Source of the DNA: Toxotes chatareus
Taxonomy: Eukaryota; Chordata; Actinopteri; Toxotidae
Reading direction: 5' to 3'
Assembly: GCA_016801885.1 (NCBI GenBank)
Contig: CM028901.1
Location: forward strand, 12,767,283 to 12,831,282
Length of the DNA: 64,000 bases
Part shown: piece by piece, positions 27,201 through 40,800 of the stretch
How the letters are laid out: every line of letters starts with the position of its first letter
Numbering within the stretch: position 1 is the first letter of the stretch
Position numbers and translations under genes: made by a program
Notes under the pieces: model-generated
What the model saw: only the letters and a program-made list of their open reading frames with translations
Database searches by the model: none
What the model was told of the DNA's origin: nothing

Positions 27201-28104
27201 TTAAGCTGACTTCACGTTGACTTCATTTATATACCAGTAAACCACAGCTAATGGATTAAAGCCACAGTAAAGGCAACAACCAAACTGTACATGGTCTCTG
27301 TGCTGCAGTGGTGCAGCTTCTAGTTGTAGCAGAGTAAACATGCAGGAGATTAACTCAGTGAATAAATTCTCGCTTTATGCTCCCGTAATATGTGTCATCT
27401 CTGTGGTTTTGGCCATGTTCCAAACCAGAAACCTTTAATTATGTCCTTCACAGCACCTGAGGGGGTGTTTATGTTGTGGACGCCCACACTTCACAGACTG
27501 GGAAACAACTGGATGCCACACATGGACTGTTTCACTTTGTCTTTATTTTTGGTCAAGGTCATCCAGGGGAGAGTTTCGTTCTTCGTCTCATGCTTCCCAT
27601 TGGCTTTTGCTTCGTCACTGACCACCTCATTTTACCAGTGTCTAATTCGGATTTGTAATACGACTCTTAAAATGGTTATTGATTAAATTTCTGTCATTTG
27701 ACAAATAGATTAATTGAGTAATTGCTTTGCTTTCTGAATTATCATGCCAGTTCTAAATAACAGAACTACATTCTGGGTACATTTTCTTATCAGTGACTAC
27801 AGAGATGAGACTAGATGCTTTAAAGCCTTTCAATTTGAACTTTGTTTCACCCGGGCAAAGTAACACAGCCCAACTCACGCAGCACTTCTGAGTGACTGGA
27901 TGAGTTTGTCTGCACGCAAACTGTTAAAAGACACAATATGCTGTGTAGAGTTGAGGTGGTGCCAGCTGAGCTCGAACGTCACAAAGATGCCTATTCATCT
28001 GGTGATGTGAGCACGGAGTGGCTGCAGTGGAGAAGATTAGCTCACTATGAACTCACTTTACTGCATCCACAGGTGGTCACTGACGAAGAGGGAGCCAGGC
28101 ACGC

Positions 28105-28143
<39 letters not shown>

Positions 28144-30220
28144 CTCTCTCTCTCTCTCTCTCTCTCATGTTGTCATCCTTTCATTCTTGGGCCCTTTTGA
28201 TGTTTTATAAAATCATGCGATGCAGCTGATGGGTCTCCAGATGTTTCATATTATCTTCTCATAACTGTGTCCACTCTGCAGGCAGAGCCTGAGCCTCAGC
28301 TGGTTTTCATCACCGGATCGTCTGACTCAGTGTGTCTCTCCATTAAAATAAGATGTCAGAGTGATCCATCTAATAAACCAATGTTTCTGCAAACCAGAAA
28401 TATCAGAACATATTGTTGAAATCACACCCTTCTTCTGGCTTTCCCCTCCATCTCACTTTCTTGCGCTCCACTCTGCCTCCTCTCCTTTATCTCTTTGACC
28501 TTGGATCGTTGGCTCGTTATTTATCTTCCGGCACTCCAAAGGTGAGATATTTGCATTCGGACACGGTGAGATTTACACTGACTTCTTGCCTTTGACTGTG
28601 AAAAATGGAAAAAATTGTGGCTTTAGGGGCAGTGAAGGATTGAGGGGTGAGGAAAAGTGAAAACTAATGACAGATTTAGGGAGGGAGAATGAAAAGAGGG
28701 AGACTGTAGTTGAGAGAATATACATTAATAAGAAGAGAAGAAAAAAGAGAAGAACATGTTGTGTAAGGCTGTGTATTATTCAAGAACAAGGCTTCCAGTA
28801 GATTTCTCTGCCATTTTCATTATGACTGTGCAGGGTGTGATATTCCATATTCCATTATCCTGCTGGGTACGGCTCGGCTAAGCCTTTTGATTTCTGTAAG
28901 CGGGGCTAAGACGCTCTCTTCTCGGTCCTCCTTTGAAGATACCGTTTACTGTGTGCCACAGTCAAAGTCATGGGCTCCCCGCGGAGAGCTTAGGCAACAC
29001 ACAGTTGGATAAAGGGAAGATGACTTTTCGTCTCTGCTATCTACCCCTCCTACACCTCGCCCCATCTCGTCTGCCATCCCCGATCTTTTATGTTCTGTTT
29101 ATGTTTCTCCCTGTGCATCCCACTGTTCTCCTCTGCTTTCCATGCAGGCAAGCAAAACCTGCACACAAGTACATCTTGACGATATATATACATATACAAC
29201 TTCCATTCTCCTTCTTTTAGTTTCTTTTCCGCTCCCTTTGAAGCCGTATTTCCTACCACAAGACACATAACAATAGAGGCTGGTTTCTTTAACCAGCCTC
29301 TGCGTTTGTACTTTCCTCTGTTTCCCTTTCTTCTCCATCTGCAACTTTCTAATTTCTCCTTCGTCTGTGCTGCAAACCGAGCACAAAGCCCTCAGTCTGT
29401 TTAAAGCCAGCGAAAAGCCCTGTCATTCATCACTCCTCTCCTCCTTCCTGTGACTTTAGGTTTCTCAAGACCTCAAGGGCAGTACAGCCTGTCTCGGCTC
29501 TGCCTGTTTTAATTGTCGTCGTCAGTTTTTCACCTGTAATGTCATGTTCTGGCCCGCTGCACCAACTGTCGCCTGAGTGTTCTTTGGAGATGAAGGGAGA
29601 TCATCACCTTCTTCCTCTGTCCTGTCCTGTCATGCCCTTTAGCAGAAGGAACTTTTGTTTTCGCAGCATGAAATTGTGGTTAGCCTACATACTCTTGTCC
29701 TAAATGTAGCATGGGAAAAAAATTTTAGCCACTGGATGGCATCTCCGGAACACTTTCAAGTAAGAATCATTCCTTCTAAATGATCCACAACCCATTAGCT
29801 AGTCTCATGCATGCAAAAAGAAAGTGTATGTGGAGCATTTGTAAGTTTGCAGTTTTATGACTTGACCCAAATTTAACTTTAAGCTGCCACTGGGAAAGAA
29901 ATCCTGTTCTTCAGCCTTTGGTTAGGAGCAGTGGTTGGTTAGGGCACATTGCTCATTTACAAAAATGATATGATTACTACCTGAGGGCAGTAATCCATTA
30001 AACACCTTATTACATCTATTTTCCATTATAACTCTTTGGTTAATTAAAGCTGCACTAGTCAGCAATTTTATATAACAAACAATGGATCAAATGCCTGAGT
30101 GTGAAGTGAAAGGGGTCGCATGTAGTGACCAGTCTCACTGAATACTCACTGAACTCTTCAGGTCTCCTCAGCTGTTTCCCCAGAGCCTTTCAGGCAGACA
30201 GACAGACAGACACACAGGCA

Positions 30221-30253
<33 letters not shown>

Positions 30254-30579
30254 ACAGACAGACAGACAAAGTTCATCAGGTTGGCACAAACACATCATCA
30301 AATCAGTGCTAAAATTGTACTTTGTCGTAAAAAACATCATTTAATGCAGCTTTAAGTTCAAGAAATGCGAATAATTATTTTATGTAGAAATGTTTATGTT
30401 AAAGTTGGGTCATTGCACCATGTTGCTGCTCAAATCTCCTGTAGCTTGAGTGTATCAGAGTGATCCCTCTGTCTCCAGTATGAAAGGGCTTAGTGTTTGG
30501 ACTGGTCTGTAATGGGGCTCAGTCCAGTGGCTTCCTGCACGTAAATTGAATTAAAGCATCAGATCATACCATTAAACAC

Positions 30580-30624
<45 letters not shown>

Positions 30625-33600
30625 CTGTATGTGACCTTGCAATTCAGAGGTGGTTATTTCAGGTTTGGACATGGCCTGGATTTGTTGTTTTTCCTTTTGA
30701 AATGAGAACAAACTCATCTTGTAGCTTCATTTTCTGACATCACTGTGTCCAGTCTGTAATTTGAAACTTGTGACAGTCTTAGCTAAGCATGTCCTGCCCT
30801 GCTGATGGAGAAGAAAGCGATATCAAGCCTAAGTTTAAACTTCCCTGAAATTAAGTTATCTATCAATCAAAAGGGCTTTTACTTTTCTTGGGGCACTGAT
30901 AAAAATAAATCTGGTTCAACAAGTTGCTTTCTGATGTATTTTCTGTCTAGGGTTAGGAAGCCAGGACAGAATCCGATATTTTTGGATGAACTTTGCCATA
31001 AAATCAAGAATGTTTTACCAAAATTTGACCAGTACCACAACACAGTGTTTGCAGTAATTATTCTAATTAAAGCTGTTTAGTTTCTACCGCTGCTTTAAAA
31101 AAGCCTTAGAATCAGCATTTTGGTCTATTACAGGGCACTCAAATTCTCACTTGAATCCCATGATTCAGCACTGAAATTCTTTCAGGCATTAGTATAAACA
31201 GCTTTTGTTTCATTGTAGCTTTTAAACACTCACAGATGTGGATTTCCTCTTTTTGAAATAACATATATTAGCTGTGATCACAGAGGACAGAGGACTAAAT
31301 AAGGATCAATAAGATTATGAGAAATAATTTCAAACTCTTTTGTGGCATATCAGCCCTCGCAAACATGTACCCTGCTTTCAGGGTACATTGTTCAAGTTCA
31401 ACCGGGCAGCTGTGTGTGTTTATCTTTCAGTGTCACACACACTGGGAACTCTGAGTACTGTCACACACTGTGGCACCTACAGATCTTTTCTGCTCAACTT
31501 GAATTTTTCATTCCAGGGAACCAAACACAAAGTGTGTTATACAAACACTGTATCATTCCCGAGCTCAGATTCTCATTGACCCTTATATTGGGCCCATATG
31601 GAGCCTCCTTTATAAAACAGAAAACTCACTCTAGCTGAATCTACTACAAAACATCTCAGCTTGTTTTTTTTTTTAGATTAATGCTTTTTTGCACGTGGTC
31701 CCTGGCAAACAAATCTAATAATACATATATACAGTCATTCAGTGTGATACTTTGGGGATTTTTGCCAACCAAACGCCAGCTATCATTAACCTGAACAACT
31801 TGAGTTATGTCATCTTACTGGTGTCAGGAGACCTTGGACTCATGTCGGCGAAGAGGTTACACTGGGGAACTAAGTATCTGTGCCAAGCAGATGGTGCCGA
31901 GCCAGTGCCTGCCAAGGCCTCTTTTTGTGTACTTCAACATTTGGCAGCAGGTTTACTCAAACACGCTGTCGTCTTTTCATGCGGATTTACCAGTGTTTTC
32001 AAACTGATTCAGTCAAAATGCTTTCGACTTGTTTACGAAAGGGAAGCTTAGTTCATTGGCCGTGCATAATGGGATTTCACTGAGGAAGAGTGACGAGGAA
32101 GACTGTGTTTCTGCGACACTAATGAAGCCACACAATTGGCAGAATGAGTTGTTGTTTTCTGTGGGCACATGCACGACATAACGCGCACACTCTCGTACAC
32201 ATTCACATGCTTGCACACATTGTAACACTTATATTGCTGATGAACACTAATACTTTCACTGCTTTTGCATTTATGTGTGTGTGTGTGTGTGTTATATGTG
32301 GTGTGTGTTGAGAACAGGCTACATCTGTTCGAGCCTAATGTGTCTGGCGTGATTTGGATGACACACAGTCAAATGAACTTTAAGTTGTGAGTCTCCTCAC
32401 TTGTACCTCACAGCTCAGTACTTAGGACATCAGCAGATTTTTATTTTTTTTTAGTTTTATATTTTCCATTGTTAAACAGCTTCTGTGGTCATTCCCTTGT
32501 GTCAGAGCAGTTAATGGCTGAATCACATGCGATTTGTCCATTATAGTAGGCAGAGTCCATGTACAGAAAAGAACAAGGGATGATTGTCTCACAGAAGAGT
32601 TTGTGTCTTAAAGTCTTTACAATCTCTTTAGATTCCAGGGGTGGATGGGCACAGGAAATGATGCAAATGACATTTTGGTTATAAGGAAAGTCAAATACAG
32701 ACATATATTCTGAGTCACTAATGAGACCAGACTGTGACATTTTGATTTTGTGTCGTTATCGCAGTTGAGAAAAAGGTCAAGGAGGTTTGGAACTTTTACC
32801 GCTGATAAACGTGAAAGAAATTCTTCCAGTCTTCGTCTCGGAGGCAGTTTTATGGTGATAATTCAGGCCTCATGGGTTATTGCCTGTGACAGTGGAGAGA
32901 TAAACTAATCTTGCGGTTTGTGACGTGCCAATCCAAGACAAAAGATTGTTTGATAACAGGATTAGTTAGTAAATCCACGAAACCGCTGACTTGTACAGTA
33001 AGCGCAAATCAGTTTTTTGACTGATGGGCAAGAGTTACATTGATGAGCTCACACTTATTGCAAAACTTAAATATGAAACTGTTTACAGCAAGAAAAGTTT
33101 AAAATCTGCATTTTTTGCCGACACTGTCTTGTATGTTTGAAGTTTGCTTCGGTTCGAACCAGCTGACTGAGCCCTCAAAGACTTTACTGAGAAGGGATAT
33201 TAGGTCTGACAGAGCAGTCAGACCTGAGGGCATCGGGCCTGTCCTGTCTTGTCCTGTCCTGCTCGGAGATGAATCTGTGCGGAAGCTCTAGGTCTCTCAT
33301 TAAGTCATCAATCATATTAAATGAGACCATTCACCATTAGGGAGACACGGCCTTAAATAACCTGTAGGTCTTGTCCTTTTTTTTTTTTCTGTTTTTAGTT
33401 GTTGCCTATGATTCTTACAGACTTTATATCTGCTTGTGTTACAAAAACTAATTTGTGTAGGTTTTTTTTTTTTTTTTCAGTATCCTTTACACTTGCGCTC
33501 TGTCTGTCTGCTCTCAGGGTGGTTTTGTCTGGAGGCATTTGCATCTCTCCATACCCTCTAATTTTCCAGGGTCACCCGGGGGACTCCTGTGCTCACTCCC

Positions 33601-34817
33601 ACACACCAATTGACAACAAATAGATTTACAATCTTGTTTTGAGACTGTAGATGAATGTATTGAGCAGTGGGTCAGCTGCCTCTTTCCACTGTGAGGCATC
33701 CGTATCCGTGCCAGTGTTTACAGACCTTTCAGTTTGGCTCTCAAAAAGCTTTTTAAGTTGGAACGACAAGTAGCAAAAACAGCTCATCCTCCTCCTTCAG
33801 GAAAAATACCCACAATCCCCTTATCAGGTTGAGAGAGAGAGAACAGGAGGGAGAAAGCGAGAAAGGGATAATTACAAACAGAGTGGCTGTTGCTATTTTT
33901 AAGCGCAGTGGGTGCCGCAGCAGCTAAGTTTAGCTCTGTGTTTGTGTGCCATCGCTGAGGGTCCTGAAGTCGAGGCAGTCAGCGCAGCTCAGGTTTACAA
34001 CCTGCTCCAGGTCAGGATTAAGAGGTGCAGCAAATACGGGATTGATCTCTGCTGAAGAAATGAGCGACCTGGGTTAGGTTACGAAGACATACAGTACAAT
34101 ACGGACCATCAAGGGAGCATGCTTGCTAATGCTGAATGTAGTGATGCTATAAATAGAAATGTCATCTAATAAACTACTTTATAAATCTGTATAAGGATAA
34201 GGTGTCTGATGCCTTGCTTCACTTTCATATTTATTCAAACATGAGCAGTACTTGGTTTAGTGCCCTTGCTGCCTTGCACAAGGGCACAGCATAACCTGTA
34301 ATCAGTAGTAGTGGCAGTTACTGTACTCAGTGATTTATGTCCTGCCCCTGCCCCGTACCCTCCTCGCCTCCTTTTCCCATTTCCTCAGCCCTTCTTCACT
34401 TTTCTTCTGTCACTCTCCTCATCCCTCTGCCATTCAGTCTCCACCACTCCTGCTGTCATCTCCCCACCATCTCCAGGTTCCTGTAGCACAAGTCATACAT
34501 TTTGTATTTCCCGTTTTTCTGCTCCCTCCACAACTATTGGCTCTCATCAGATAAACACAGTGACGAATGAACCAGATCTCACAGCTCATGTTTCATTCTC
34601 AGCAGGCCATCCGAACAGACTGTGAGATATTATCGTAACAAGATTCATGAAACATGAAATATTTCTCTGGATACGTACATGGAGGATAGAGGATGGAGCC
34701 TGCATCTCTCTGTCCCCCCTGGTTAATACCACACCACTCATAGTAGGAAGCTCATAACTCAAGTCCAGCACAGCAGCCATAGAATACAAATCAGGGCAGC
34801 AGCAATGAGCTGAATAA

Positions 34818-34864
<47 letters not shown>

Positions 34865-37800
34865 TATGTGTTTTAGTGATTGGAGGTTTATTGCTGGTCA
34901 CATTTTAACCCTCTCTTCCTGTGCTTTGGCAGTTTCATTACCTCTTTCTATAGGGATGGAAAGAGCAACTGGGAGAGAAAGAAACTGCAGCAAATCATAG
35001 TGATCATCAGACAAAGATGCCACTGTATATCTGCTAATATCACAAAAGATGGCGTAGCGTTAACCCATCTTGAGGAATAAAGCTGGTGATATTATATATT
35101 TTTATTCCAACAAATCCCATGCACAAAGTATTAGCTGTGTCGCTGCAGTCCGGATTTACCTTATTCCTCTTATTAAGCAAGTGAGGATTTACAGCTGCAG
35201 GGCAGTGTATGTAGAAGTGACTCAAAATAAACTACAGTACCCATGTTCATAGGAGTAAAGGAACATGTCAGCCCATAGAACAGTGTGGCTCACTGATGTG
35301 TTGGACAGCAAAGGAGCTCTATGGCAGAAAGTGTGTTCATCCACCGCTTCCTGTATGACTGACATTTCCTTAAAACTGCAGTAGCTCTTGAAAAATATTT
35401 GTAACCTAAAGATCTTTGTCATCCAGGCCCTACAGGTCGGCCTGAGACCTGGTGGGAAAAAGTGCTTCCTTTGTTGTTCATTCTGATTTTTTACTTTACA
35501 TGTCTGTTGCTGTCTCCCTATACCCTCATGCTTTTTTTCCTAATGAATCCAGCTCACTCATTGAATCCCACACCCATTAATACACACATAGTGGCCGTTT
35601 TCAAGTGCAACCGGGCATGAAGTGGAAACCCTGTAACTTCTTATGGTCCAGTGGCCTCTATGCTCACCCGATACTGATGTTGTGGTTATGACAAAGGCAT
35701 AACAGCTATTGCCCCCCCCCTCCCCCCCCCTCTGCTTCTCTGTTTACCTCCTTCCTCCCCTGTACAGCCAATGAGAGGGTGAGCTGAGGACATGAGATGA
35801 GCTAATACTCACCATGTGGTCGCAGTATTACATTTTCCAATAAGTGCGTGTGTGTAGTAGCATCAGAGTTTAGGATTGGTCTGTCCACTGGGAGACATTT
35901 TTTACAGTTAGCTCCTTTTCGTCCGACATCAGTACAAGCCAGTCCTGTGTGTGGACAGTAAACATCCTCATCAGATGACCTGCTGCTTTTGCAGTCTCAG
36001 AGTTGAGTCAGAGTTGATGTAGCACTCTCTAGTGGAGCAAGGAGTTATATGGGTGTGTATGAGGAATGACAGTGTTGATACAGAGCAGCTTATATGTGAT
36101 CTCCCCTCAGAGAGATGAGGTCTGTCTTTGTCTGTTCTGGTAAAACTGATATATTTTCCATTTATTAAGTAGGTCACTCAGTCTTTTTTTTTCATCTTGT
36201 AAGTAATTCATTTATGTTAAGGGATTTTTTTCCCCCAGATTTCTTTACAAGCAAAATTATTGAATTTGTTTGAACACAAAAAATACACTAGGTTTTTAAT
36301 TCTTTGTGCTTCAGACTGTATTTATTTAATAATTACATAACTGTTTATACCTTAAACTGCTTTAAACTGTATAAACTTCATAACTGGAATGAACACTTCT
36401 ATCCCAGCAGCTTCTGTAAGCAGGTCCTCTAGCCTTCTTTGAGCTCAGCCATCGGTCCACAGCAGACAGACCTTGGTGCTGACTGAGAAGTGACTGCATC
36501 ATCGGCATTTTTGTTGATAACACAACAATGCCAATGTTTGGAAAAAAAAAGTTAGAGGTTGCCTAGGCTGAAATGCGGATTCAGGATTTAAGATTCTGAT
36601 GAGTTACACTATGGGAGTTGTAGCATGCAGTGTTTTTTTAACTTGACCCACCTATATCCGCCTCCGCTGCACTGACTTTGACTATTCTCTGTTTTAATGT
36701 GTCTCTTGTGTATTCCCCAACTTGATGGAAGTGCAGTTATGGATGCAGAAGTTTTTGTGTGCTGCTTCCAAAGAGAGAAAACGCTTAATTATCTGGCATG
36801 AAAACACCAGAATACGGACACAAATTGCTGCCTTTGTGACATTGTGCTACTTACAGTTTAAATTTAGTTGCACAACATATTCCAGGCAGTCCACACCATG
36901 AGATGTAAATCAGTAAAAGACAATGACATGTCAAATCATTGCTGTTATTCTGAAAGTGTCTCTAACTAATGAGCCGTACATTTTTGGCTTTTGACATTTT
37001 AACAAGTGAGTTCGTTTACTGCTTGAACTCTGATTGTTCCTCAACAGACTGTTTGACCTGTTAACAGCTCCAGTAGTCTGGCTCAGTTGATATATGATAT
37101 TATCTTTAGAGTTAGAGAGAAAAGGCTATAATCATCCAGTAAAATGCCAGGTTATGGGATTTGAACTTGTTGAAAAATAACTACTTGGCAGTTGAATATT
37201 TGTAATTTGACCATTTCATTTTGAGGTTGAAGTGTGAGTTTGGGGAATCTACATTAGCATGAAGTTCGCATGTGCTACTTTCCTCTATTGAAATGCACCA
37301 TGTTTTTTTTTGCTAATGCAGTGGAATGGTGTGTTGTGTGGTTGTGTGCACTGAATCAAAGGCATTTGAAGCCCCTCTCTCCCCTCTGGCCTCTCCCCCA
37401 AGACCAGATGGTGTCTCTTTAGGCCGTCTAATGAATATTGATATGAGGGGTCTTGGTTAACAACAGGGGGGTACACATGCCGGGTCTGAGACCCCCAAAT
37501 TTGGCACTTAGTAAAGGTCTGCTTTGAGGGGACTGGGTGTGGAAGGATTTATTTTGGAAGAAAGGGAGTGTTTGGAACTTAAAGAGCCACATCGCCACAA
37601 ACAAAGTGGTTTTCTTATGCACATTAGCTCCCGCATGTCCCATACTGGTCAAGTGTCTTTCGGAAATTAATATGGATTAGGAGATGATGAGTATGAATTA
37701 GTCGCCTGAGTGATGTCATGAAGAGGATACTGAAAGATTTAACGTGAAGTAAAAATATGGTTTTAAAAGTAAGACTCATGGACAGAGGTGAGAAGTGCTG

Positions 37801-40800
37801 ATAGAGGGAAAACAAATGTCAAGAGTGAGGGAGTGTTAGGTGAAGAGATGGACAGGTTAAGCTAGTGGCAGCATTAATCCTCTGGCATGGCTCCCATGTC
37901 TAAAGCTGCTCTCCTGAAGGCCTCAGCTTATTCCAGCCCCGGCAAACGCCTAAAGCTGAACCATCGCCAGCACTCCGGACCGGTCAGCCTGACCCCTGGA
38001 CACTGGGGTGGAGATTTCCCCACTGAAGAAGCTTAGTGTCCCCACCTCAAGTTTTAAGAGCCAGAACTCCTATGTTAGAGAAGTGTGAGTAAAAGTAATT
38101 GCATTACCATCCTCCAGCTGGTCTGGGTGTATGGGCCAGCTGTAGCCCCCTGCTGTGCCACTTTATTGGGAATAAACATCCACTCAGAGGGCAAGTAGAT
38201 CAAAGCGCTGATGCCTCTGCATCAGGGAAATAATCCTGTAACGCGGTGCCAGTTTTATGATTGGCACAGAATCTGGCCTTTTCTAGTTTCTTTTCTCAGC
38301 CGTGTTGTATTTCATACCCTCTGCAGTTTGGCAGGAAACATTAGTAGGCGCATAGAAACTGGTCCACGCTCACACACAGCACCATTAGATATGATGAACT
38401 GAGGCTATGTCAGCTATTTATAACTCAAACTAGACCTCTGTGGCTATAAGGCAAAGGAGCAGACAGGAAGGGAAAGGCAGAGAAAGGGAGAGATGTGAAG
38501 GAGGAGAGACTGGCAGAGACAGAGGGACGAGAGAGGGCACTGGAGAAAATGATGCAGTGATACGGAAGAGACTAAGACGTACAGTACATTGAAACTGTAG
38601 CTTTTCACTGTGAGGACGCGACCTCTACCGTCAAATGTAGCCCCTGTAGCTCTGTATATAATGAGACAGAGCGTCAGACAGATGCATGATGCTGAAGGCT
38701 TTCATTAGGGAAGGGACAATGACAAACATAACTTTTTAACCCTAAAATAAATCAGTGTTTATAGCATAGTGGTGTCTTTTATTGTACAGTGACAGCAAAC
38801 ACAAAGTGGATGCCTCCAGTGCTGCAGGCTTGCCTGTAAAAACACATTTATCAGAAACTGGAGAGAAAGCAATTCGTTTAAAATAATAATTTTGACCCTT
38901 TCCATCTAAGTTATTACATTCTTATGTTTTTTGGTGGATTTTTTTACCCCTAAAAATGGGACATTTATGGTTCTGAGGATGTAGCAGTTTATTTTCTCTT
39001 GGCCTCTTTTATCTTTTATGTAATGGATTCAAACTTATAAATATAATGAGGAGAAAATCACTCTATTTTCATAGGTTCACATGGGTTGTGTGTGTGTGTA
39101 TAGACTCACACGTGTTCATCTACATTGAGAGACGTGGGGGTGGGTGGCTCCTGAAAGCCAAACTTTGACAGCCGTTTTGCTGGCGGGTGGGTTCCTTCAT
39201 TTGACAATAGAGAGGGAATCGCAATGGAGAGTGCCAGCGTGAGCGACAGAGCAAAATAGAGGGAGAGGGTGAGAGAGAGCAGAGGGGGGAGGGAGGAGGG
39301 TATCAGACTCAGGGATAAGGCAGCTGGGACAGGCTGCTTTGGCTGAAAGCAGATCTTATTGTGCACTTGTCCTTCCCAAATCCCTCAGACACTCCGCAGA
39401 GGGAGGAGAGAGCTTCTCATTCCTGGTCATCCACGGTCAATCCCAGACATTCTGCTTTCAAGCTTTGCGTCATTTCTCTGTCCTTGAAGTTCAGAGCGTC
39501 TGAATCTTCTCTGTGACACAGACTGATTTTTCTCACAAGTGACCGAAGGAGGACTTGTTGGATTCTGCTTCGCTGCTATGGCGCTAGTGTAGGCATGGTG
39601 GTCTACTTGAGGAAGAGCATCCACTCTCTGCTGTCTGTCTTCAAGAAGAAGGGTGAGTGCTGACTCACGTGGAGGAATGTGGCAGGCTGTAGCTCTGACT
39701 TTAGGTCGCTGACAGAAATGAATTTATGCTGCTTTTTATGACCTTAATATTTGCTTTGATAGAAGGTTTCTGGAGTTAGTTGCTTTTTTCAATATCATAG
39801 AAACTTTGGTTGCACTGTTTAAGCCATGAGGTGATGGACTGGTTACGTATTTTTACTTTACTGTAAAGATGTGATCATATTTGCAGATTTCTTGTGCTAG
39901 AAGTGAAGTGCTGTCTCACACAAACAAACACTGGCACGCTAGAATTAGTGTCGAATGCAATTTGGGGGTCCTCTCTAATGGGATAAAGGGCTTAACCGAG
40001 TTTTTGGCGATCGTCTTAATGAACTAAAAGCCCTAAACCTTCTGCAGGGGTCTGTCGGAGTCTTAGGGAGGGCTTTTTGTCCCATTAATCACAACCGGTG
40101 GTTATAACACCTTATATGTTGGGTGATATATGTGAAAGATTGCTCACAGCGAGTCTAGTGGAGGTCTGTAGACTTCCCACCAAAATTCCTGGAGGGGAAG
40201 TCTGACCTGACATTTCCCACGGCCACACACAGGGGAGGACATTGTGTCTGGGCTGCCTCACCTGTGTGAATCCGGGAGGATACGGGTGGGAGTGTCTGTT
40301 ACCTTACACACGCACAAACTTGTACAGTATGTACATCCACACTTGCGCAGTATTACCTAACCAGGTGAGACTGAGAGCCACAGTGTTGAAAGTGACAAAG
40401 GAGGGAAATTAGACACCTCACATTGACCTTTGGTTAGTTAAAGGAACAGCCACTTTACATGAGTGATTTTCCATAGGTCATCCTCTCAACATCGAGACCC
40501 ATTATGTTGCGCTTTATGAACTGTATGAGGTTGGCTTCCCAACTGATTGTATGAATGTGCATGTATATACGGTGCAGTATTGTGCTGTTTAGCCCATTCC
40601 AGAAAAGGTTAGTTCATCACATTTCTGCAAAACCTGAGACTGTATTTTGATATAACTGACCTAAAGCTGACAGGGACACAGCAGCAGTTGGCCCTGCAAG
40701 CTTTGCCTCTATTCACTGCTGTCCAGCTAGTACCAGAAGTTATGTTATTGTAAGTGTGTATTTTCTGTTCAGTCTCCAATGCTTTTAGCTGTTGTTTGAC

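Noticed and set aside
30192..30269. Regular short repeats that might suggest an array
   Set aside because: Units are 4 bp (GACA/GGCA) with no spacers. It is a microsatellite, not a CRISPR array.
31365..31388. Small hairpin as a microRNA precursor
   Set aside because: A 10-bp stem with a 4-nt loop is too small for a precursor and the flanks do not extend the pairing much.
31752..32051. A 99-codon open frame on the + strand
   Set aside because: Several overlapping frames of similar length occur on the same stretch. There are no clear splice sites and no recognisable motif, so it is probably chance.
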